Source: Umbilicaria muhlenbergii
Lineage: Eukaryota; Ascomycota; Lecanoromycetes; Umbilicariales; Umbilicariaceae
NCBI GenBank assembly: GCA_000611775.1
Contig: KK106983.1
Coordinates: 3,862,211 to 3,926,210 of the forward strand
Direction of reading: 5' to 3'
Length of the DNA stretch: 64,000 nt
This document shows, in pieces, positions 56,677-64,000 of this stretch (position 1 is its first letter; each line of letters starts with the position of its first letter). The notes beneath the pieces are model-generated. The model worked only from the letters and a program-made list of their open reading frames with translations, ran no database searches and was not told where the DNA came from. The position numbers were made by a program, and so were the translations under genes.

Positions 56677-59600
56677 ATGGGTTTCACCTTTTCTTCTCCA
56701 CAGCTCGCTGGTGCCAAAAGCTGGGCATCCACGGGTCCTGTACCCTCCGTGACCAGTTCGTATCAATGGTGGCCTACAAATACCAACAGCTTTGGTATTA
56801 CGGCAGACCTTAACTATCCCAGTAAGCTACTTTCTTCCCTATATACTATCGCGCTCTTCGACTCATCTTTGTCTTTTAGCTGCTTCTCACTGGGCACCAA
56901 CTCCGGTCCTCTCCCAGGCTGGTCTGGGAATCGTTACTTGTGCGCCATGGGCAACATCTCAAACATACGGATCTATAGTGTGCCCGATTGCGGCTACAGC
57001 TTTAACACCTGGCAACGTTTTCATGGGGTTTAGTGCAGCCAATTCATTGCAGAATTGGTATGTCTTCTCTATTGCGCCGACGAAATCGACCTTGATCACC
57101 CAAACGGCTATTATAACTTCAACTGCGCCTCCGACTCCAGCTGCGACCACTTCGGTTACAACCATTCTATCGACGTCTACTATTACGAACACTGCATATT
57201 CAACTCTCTCCGGCACGGTGACGTCAGCTGTAGCAGGCAATTGTCCCAGCCCCACACCAGCCGTCACAATTTCAACCACAACCAATTTGGCTACGTCAAC
57301 TGTCATCGTTACCAACTTCGTCACTCTCACCGGTGTGATAACCTCAACTACAGCTGGCACCTGTCCTGTGCCCACACCGGGCTTTACGACCTCGGTAACT
57401 ACCAATCTAGCCACGTCGACTTCCACAAGCACAGCATTCACGACTCTTACGGGTGTGGTAACCTCAGCTGTAGATGGCCACTGTCCAAACCCGACGCCGG
57501 CTTTTACAACCTCGACGACTACCAATCTAGCGACTTCGACTGCTACGAACACAGCCTTTACAACCCTCACTGGTGTGGTAACGTCGGCTGTAGCAGGCAC
57601 TTGCCCTACCACCAGCACTACCACTACCATTACCCCCACTTCAACCAGTACCAGCTCAGCTCTTGCGCCAAGCAGCTCGTCTACGTCTACGAGCTCAGCT
57701 TTGGTAAGCAGTGGTTCGAGCATTAGTTCAGGCAGTGGCTCCAGTATTGGCGCTGGCAGTACCAGTTCGTCTGTTGTACCGTCCAGCTCGTCTTCCTCAA
57801 CCAGCTCCAGTTTGATTTCCAGCAGTGGCTCAAGCACCAGCGGCGGCTTCACCAGTACCCTCACTTCAACCAGTACCAGCTCAGCTCTTGCGCCAAGCAG
57901 CTCATCTACGTCCACGAGCTCAGCTTTGATAAGCAGTGGTTCGAGCATTAGTTCAGGCAGTGGCTCCAGTATTGGCGCTGGCAGTACCAGTTCATCTGTT
58001 GTACCGTCCAGCTCGTCTTCCTCAACCAGCTCCAGTTTGATTTCCAGCAGTGGCTCAAGCACCAGCGGCGGCTTCACCAGTACCCTCACTTCAACCAGTA
58101 CCAGCTCAGCTCTTGCGCCAAGCAGCTCATCTACGTCCACGAGCTCAGCTTTGATAAGCAGTGGTTCGAGCATTAGTTCAGGCAGTGGCTCCAGTATTGG
58201 CGCTGGCAGTACCAGTTCATCTGTTGTACCGTCCAGCTCGTCTTCCTCAACCAGCTCCAGTTTGATTTCCAGCAGTGGCTCAAGCACCAGCGGCGGCTTC
58301 ACCAGTACCCTCACTTCAACCAGTACCAGCTCAGCTCTTGCGCCAAGCAGCTCATCTACGTCCACGAGCTCAGCTTTGATAAGCAGTGGTTCGAGCATTA
58401 GTTCAGGCAGTGGCTCCAGTATTGGCGCTGGCAGTACCAGTTCATCTGTTGTACCGTCCAGCTCGTCTTCCTCAACCAGCTCCAGTTTGATTTCCAGCAG
58501 TGGCTCAAGCACCAGCGGCGGCTTCACCAGTACCCTCACTTCAACCAGTACCAGCTCAGCTCTTGCGCCAAGCAGCTCATCTACGTCCACGAGCTCAGCT
58601 TTGATAAGCAGTGGTTCGAGCATTAGTTCAGGCAGTGGCTCCAGTATTGGCGCTGGCAGTACCAGTTCATCTGTTGTACCGTCCAGCTCGTCTTCCTCAA
58701 CCAGCTCCAGTTTGATTTCCAGCAGTGGCTCAAGCACCAGCGGCGGCTTCACCAGTACCCTCACTTCAACCAGTACCAGCTCAGCTCTTGCGCCAAGCAG
58801 CTCATCTACGTCCACGAGCTCAGCTTTGATAAGCAGTGGTTCGAGCATTAGTTCAGGCAGTGGCTCCAGTATTGGCGCTGGCAGTACCAGTTCGTCTGTT
58901 GTACCGTCCAGCTCGTCTTCCTCGACCAGCTCTAGTTTGAGTTCCAGCAGTGGCTCGAGCACCGGCAGCAGCTTCATCAGTGTCTCCAGTGGTGGTTCCA
59001 TTGTTGGCGCAGACAGCACCAGTTCGACTCTTGCGCCTGGTAGCTCGTCTACGTCCACTAGCTCGGCTGTGGTGAGCAGTGGTTCCAGCAGCAGTTCAAG
59101 TAGTGGATCCAGTGTCGGTGCAGACAGTACCAGCTCTGCTCTTGCGCCTGGCAGCTCAACCGCATCCACTAGCTCGGCTGTGGTGAGCAGCGTTTCCAGC
59201 AGCGGTCCAAGTAGTGGATCCAGTGTCGGTGCAGACAATACCAGCTCTGCTATTGCGCCTGGTAGCTCATCCACATCCACTAGCTCAGCTTTGGTGAGCA
59301 GTGATTCCAGCACTACCGCCAGCGTCGCCCTCAGCACCGGCTCAAGTGCCGGCTCAGAAAGCACCTTTGTCAGTACCAGCTCTTCCTTCGCGGGTAGCGG
59401 TGCCTCATCTTCCGCAAGCTCTACCCTCGTGGGCGGCTCAGGCAGTGGCTCAAGCATTGACGCGGGCAGCACCTCGTCTGACGTCACCACTTCGGCAGCT
59501 CCGATGACTGCTGCCTCGTCGACTGCTTCTGACTCAGCCACTGTCAGCTTATCAAGTTCAACTGATAGCGCCTCTTCTTCCACGAGCTCATCACCCGTGG

Positions 59601-62600
59601 GCGGTGGTTCAGGCAGTGACTCTGGCAGTATCTCCTCCAGTGCCAGCTCATCCTTTGCGCCGAGCGGCTCATCTGTGGATTCCAGCTTGACAACCACTGG
59701 CGAGGCCTCCGTTATAACTAGCAGCTCATCTGACGTTGCCAGCAGCATTGGCAGTTCGCCAACTACAACTAGCAGTACTGACAGCTCAGCTGGCGCCAGC
59801 TCGTCCCTCTCTTCGAGCGATGGCAGCATCGTCAGCACTTCTGCACCTTCGGTCGGCGACCAACAATCTACATCTACTGTTACCGCCGATGGCGGTAATG
59901 CAGCGTCAAGTACGAATGCTTTATCCTCCACCGCGTCTAAGAGCTCGACCTCTGTCGTTCCTACAGATAGCGGTGCAGCTTCAACGATTAGTAGCTTGTC
60001 CTCAGAGTCTACTGGCTCATCTTCATCGATCACTCTCAGCGGTGACAGGGTGGCCAGCGCAAGCAGCACAGCTGCTGACTCTGCTTCCACATCCAGTGGC
60101 GCCAGCGCATCGGCTTCCGCGACCAGCAGTGATGGCGGTGCCTCTGGCTCTGGGCCCTCAGATAGCAGCAACTCTGCCTCTACATCAACTGACATCAGCA
60201 ACACAGCTTCCACTACCGCAAGTGCTAGCACTGTTTCTGACTCTGGATCTTCAGATGGCAGCTCATCTTCTTTGAGCTCCGTACTGAGCAGCTCTTCGTC
60301 AATGGCTACTAGCTCATCGACAGTAACAGATGGTTCGTCTAGGATGTCAGACAGCTCGTCTACCACGGCTTCCAGCCCATCTTCAACGGCCGACAGCGCC
60401 TCTATCACAGCCGGTCCAACGTCAGTTTCCAGTACTTCTGCTGGAAACGTCGACACTGTCACTGCTAGAGACTCCACTACAATCGACAGCGCTTCGGCCC
60501 CCACCACGACCACCGGGAACTTCATGTCGTCACTCCTCTCGAGCTTGAGCTCCATGGTTATTGGCTCAACGTCGGTGACAGCTGATTCTGCTACCATCAC
60601 CAGCACTACCCTATCTTCAATGACTAGCGACTCGTCGTCTGTTTCTGACAGCTCGACAACCCTGATGTTGTCTGCCAGTTCGGCCGTTGGGGAAATTGAC
60701 TCTTCTATGACGTCTGATAGCTTTTCGTCATCGGCGGACACTACCAGTTCGTCCGTGCCCAAAATCTCGACGTCTTCTACAGATGCTAGTACCACTACTG
60801 TATTCGGCGGGTCTTCCACCGACAATGCTCAAACTACTTCGACTGAGGCCTCTACTTCTACGCCTGTTGAGGCCTCGGCCACGCTCAGCACAGTTGGTAG
60901 CTCCACTAGTACTGACAGCGCCTCTTCTACGTCAACAGAAGGTTCTATTTCTGCATCTGATGGATCATCACTTACAGTTGGTAGCTCCACTGTGACTGAC
61001 AGCTCCTCTTCCGTGACGACAGAAGGCTCTGCTTCTGCATCTGGTGTATCATCAGTCACAGGTGCTAGTTCCTCTATCATGACAGACAGTGCTTCATCAG
61101 TGGTCAACAGTGCTATCACTACGGTAACTGATGGGGGTTCGTCCTCGAGCAGCGCAGCGATCTCGGCCCAAACCAATGTTTCGGCCTCTTCCTCGACTGA
61201 TGTATCTTCCGTAACTACTAATGTGTCCAGCGTTTCAGCTAGTGTTCCCACATCCACCGGTTCGTCCACAGTCGTTGGAGACGCCTCTACTACATCAGCT
61301 AGTGGAACGATCACGAGTACCTCTACCAGTTCAGCTGCTGCAGACGGACAAACTTCGTCGTTCGGTAATAGCGCCACCATTTCAACTGATTCGTCTACAG
61401 CTACTGGAGAGGCCTCATCATCATCGACCGATTTGGTTCTGTCATTGAGTTCGTTTCCAACAATCAAGGCCACCTCGACAACCACTTCAACTACATCTGT
61501 TGTTTCTTCCATCGCGGGCGGTCAAGGTTCTTCCACCACTGTTGCGGCCACGACGTCTTCTTCAAGTGATGCTATCTCAGGTGGTTCTTCCACTGCTGTG
61601 GATGTCACATCTACAGCAACTGAGTCAGCTACGTCGACTAGTGCTTCCGCTGTTGTGGACAGTACATCATCCACCGCAACCAATTCTAATACGTCGACTG
61701 GTTCTTCCACAGTTGTGGACAGCGCTTCATCAGTCGTCAATAGTTTCGCCACGTCAAGCAGTTCTTCCACTGTTGTGGATGGCACAACATCAAATGCAGC
61801 TGATTCCGCCACGTCATCTAGCTCTTCCACTGCTGTGGACAGCGCCTCATCAACTTCCACCGACTTCGCCACGTCAACTGGCTCTTTCACTGTAGTGGAC
61901 GGCGCTTCATTAGTCACCACTGGTTCCGCCACATTGTCTGCTTCTTCCAACCTTGTGGACAGCGCCTCATCAACTTCCACTCACTCCGCTGGGTCAAGTG
62001 GTTCTTCCACTGCGATTGGAGGCACTTCATCCACCGCAACTGATTCCGTTACCTCAGCTGGTCCTGTTGTTGGTGGAAGCAGTTCATCCACTGCAACTAA
62101 TTCTGCTACGTCGAGTGCTTCTTCAACTGTTGTGAATGGCGCATCATCCACCTCAACTGACTCTGCTACTTCGAGTGGTTCTGATTCTGTTACATCAAGT
62201 GGCTCCTCCATTGTTGTCGGAGGCGCTTCATCAACTGCAACAGACACAACTACATCGACTGGTTCTTCTGTTGTTGTCGGAGGAACTTCGTCTACCTCAA
62301 CTGAATCTGCTACATCAAGTAGCTCTCATGTTGTTGTCGGAGGCACTTCAACTACCTCAACAGATTCTGCTACGTCAAGTGGTCCTGTTGTTGTCGGAGG
62401 CACTTCAACTACCTCAACAGATTCTGCTACGTCAAGTGGTCCTGTTGTTGTCGGAGGCACTTCAACTACCTCAACAGATTCTGCTACGTCAAGTGGTCCT
62501 GTTGTTGTCGGAGGCACTTCAACTACCTCAACAGATTCTGCTACGTCAAGTGGTCCTGTTGTTGTCGGAGGCACTTCAACTACCTCAACAGATTCTGCTA

Positions 62601-64000
62601 CGTCAAGTGGTCCTGTTGTTGTCGGAGGCACTTCAACTACCTCAACAGATTCTGCTACGTCAAGTGGTCCTGTTGTTGTCGGAGGCACTTCAACTACCTC
62701 AACAGATTCTGCTACGTCAAGTGGTCCTGTTGTTGTCGGAGGCACTTCAACTACCTCAACAGATTCTGCTACGTCAAGTGGTCCTGTTGTTGTCGGAGGC
62801 ACTTCAACTACTTCGATAGATTCCGCTACATCAAGTGGTCCTGTTGTTGCCGGAGGCACTTCATCTACTTCAATGGATTCTGCCACATCAAGTAGTTCTC
62901 CTGTTGTCGTCGGAGGCAGCTTATCAGCTGCGACCGATGCTACTTCATCAGGTGCTTCTTCTGTCGTTGGGGGAGGCTCATCCTCGACAACACTTGTAGA
63001 CGGTACTTCATCAACCACATCAGCCACTGTCATGTCGAGTGTTTCGTCCGTTGTTGTAGGAGGCATTTCGTCGGCGCAGGCCAATTCCGCGACTGCGAGC
63101 ACCACGTCAACGAACGTTACGGGTGCTTCCTCACTCTCGGGCAGTATAGTGAGCACGAGCCGCTTATCTACTTCTACGGACGTCCCTACCAGCTCTGTCA
63201 CCTCAACCAGCGCAGTTGTAACGAGTGGCTCCACGATTAGCGGCTCGTCTGTTTCTACAGAGGTCCCTACCAGCTCTGTCACCTCAAGCAGCCCAGCTGT
63301 ACCGAGTGGCTCCTCGACCGTTGGTGGCGATTCTTCGTCAACCTCAAGCACGTCAGCCGGGTCTAGTGGTCAATCTTCGAGGGGAGGTAGCTCCTCTTCG
63401 ACATTGAGTGGCGCAGGGTCAACCAGCAATTCTGATTCATCCACTCTTGGAGGAAGTAGTGTTTCTTCCTCAGGAAGTGCACAGTTACCGGGGAGCTCTC
63501 CTTCCTCATCAACTACCGCATCTTCTTTGGCTGGTGATAGCTCGTCCCTCTCAACGACCGCCGCAGATAGAGCCGCCTCGTCCACTTCAAGCGATTTTGC
63601 TTCCTCTTCGAGCAGCTCATCTTCCGCACCTAGTCAGACTTCTTCACAAGGTAGTTCAGTTGTATCAAGCAGTTCAACATCCACGCCTAGCAGCACGACT
63701 TCGTCGGCGGTCTCGCTTGGATCAAGCAGTTCATCTGATATGCCCGGAAGTTCAACTTCCTCTGGGAACTCGGCTGGGCCGAATAGCTCAACCTCCTCCG
63801 CAGGCTCGGCTATGTCAAACGGCTCTTCCGGCTCCAGTGGCTCGTCAGTGGGTGGGTCAGTCACTTCCAGCAGCTCCTCTACTTCACCTGTTAGTACGTC
63901 GTCTTCGAGCGGCACAACATCCTCAAGTACTTCGACAATTGTTTCTTCGAATGGCGCTGTTGTACCGGGCACCTCGTCTACCTGTCTCTTATGCACATCT
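56677..64000 (+). CDS. Giant Ser/Thr-rich cell-surface protein, 5' part (runs off the window)
   Basis: Exons 56677-56821 and 56880-64000 with a 58-base GTAAGC...TAG intron. The frame is open from 56677 to the window end, more than 2,400 residues. Residues 1-110 form a small domain with two or more cysteines (SSYQWWPTNTNSFGITADL; IVTCAPWATSQTYGSIVCP). Next come four 40-residue repeats, each with one cysteine (CPxPTP...TTNLATST...TTLTGVVTSAV). After that the chain is almost entirely Ser, Thr, Gly, Ala and Val, with nearly perfect 75- and 19-residue repeats. Such composition implies dense O-mannosylation and a wall-anchored, mucin- or flocculin-like role; this is inference from composition. The C-terminal end, including any GPI signal, is not in the window. 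The start could lie upstream in the 56247-56501 exon. Confidence 0.85.
57242..57625. repeat. 120-bp repeat, four copies, one cysteine each
   Basis: Cysteine codons fall at 57242, 57362, 57482 and 57602, exactly 120 bases apart. Each is followed by a CPxPTP-type motif, or CPTTS in the last copy, and TTNLATST-like sequence. Confidence 0.9.
57632..58910. repeat. 225-bp coding minisatellite, about 5.7 copies
   Basis: Blocks beginning ACCAGTACCCTCACTTCAAC recur at 57851, 58076, 58301, 58526 and 58751, exactly 225 bases apart, with very few substitutions. One unit encodes 75 residues, including SSGSGSSIGAGSTSSSVVPS. The first and last copies are slightly diverged. Confidence 0.95.
62342..62856. 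repeat. 57-bp coding minisatellite, nine copies
   Basis: Units beginning GGCACTTCAACTACCTCAAC recur every 57 bases from 62342 to about 62798. They encode a 19-residue unit that includes GTSTTSTDSATSSGPVVVG. The central copies appear identical, and the last ones carry substitutions. Confidence 0.95.
63982..64000. other. Probable Tn5/Nextera adapter remnant at the sequence end
   Basis: The last 19 bases, CTGTCTCTTATGCACATCT, match the Tn5 mosaic end CTGTCTCTTATACACATCT at 18 of 19 positions. They also break the Ser/Thr-rich composition by encoding CLLCTS. This is most simply an untrimmed library adapter at a contig end. Confidence 0.75.

Noticed and set aside
56959-60825. A 1,288-codon minus-strand open frame, and a similar one at 62326-63351
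   Set aside because: It is the reverse reading of the Ser/Thr codons of the plus-strand surface protein. Its E/V/L/D-rich repeats mirror the plus-strand repeats. The plus frame has a spliced 5' end, a cysteine domain and sensible composition.

Overview
The window looks like nuclear DNA from a filamentous ascomycete (Pezizomycotina), most likely a Dothideomycete. Coding genes are split by 50-80 base GT...AG introns with recognisable CTRAY-type branch sites. The gene content is typical of that group: SDHB, a DHA1 drug transporter with the N-terminal PxNWS motif, a NACHT-ankyrin NLR, a Zn2Cys6 regulator, a TPR-MYND-SET protein and an MBD4-like glycosylase. Pyrimidine-rich promoters and a decayed Tc1/mariner copy with tryptophan-to-stop changes also fit. 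The species is inferred only to this level. The sequence is a draft: it has a 139-base run of N, and the last 19 bases look like transposase adapter.

Layout. 0.5-9 kb: a secreted alkaline phosphatase (+), a 14-bp minisatellite, SDHB (+) and a TPR-MYND-SET protein (-). About 11 kb: a 66-residue single-pass membrane protein (+). 12.7-22.6 kb: a tandem array of ten related small genes, all on the minus strand, three of them broken. The array also holds an inverted repeat and a tRNA-Phe gene interrupted in its D arm by a spliceosomal-looking insert. 24.4-26.3 kb: an MFS transporter (+). 28.4-31.7 kb: a NACHT-ankyrin NLR (-). 32.8-34.9 kb: gamma-glutamyltransferase (+). 35.9-36.9 kb: a dead Tc1/mariner element. 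37-41 kb: two neighbouring membrane-anchored proteins of similar design (-). 44.7-46.4 kb: a Zn2Cys6 regulator with a frame break (+). 48.5-52.4 kb: an MBD4-like DNA glycosylase (+), interrupted by the N gap. 52.9-54.8 kb: a non-coding array of about thirteen diverged units sharing a GRACGTCGTGG core. 56.2-64 kb: the 5' part of a giant Ser/Thr-rich cell-surface protein (+), open to the window end.

The most unusual items are the ten-member gene array, the tRNA-Phe insert and the 53-54.8 kb non-coding repeat array. The array family shares an N-terminal Y-x3-H-x3-[LIQT]-H motif, a REKW-type helix, a phase-0 intron and a second exon opening with a motif close to IxELKKLVAAE. I do not recognise the family. 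Apart from the array, the genes look like unrelated housekeeping and accessory genes, not one pathway.
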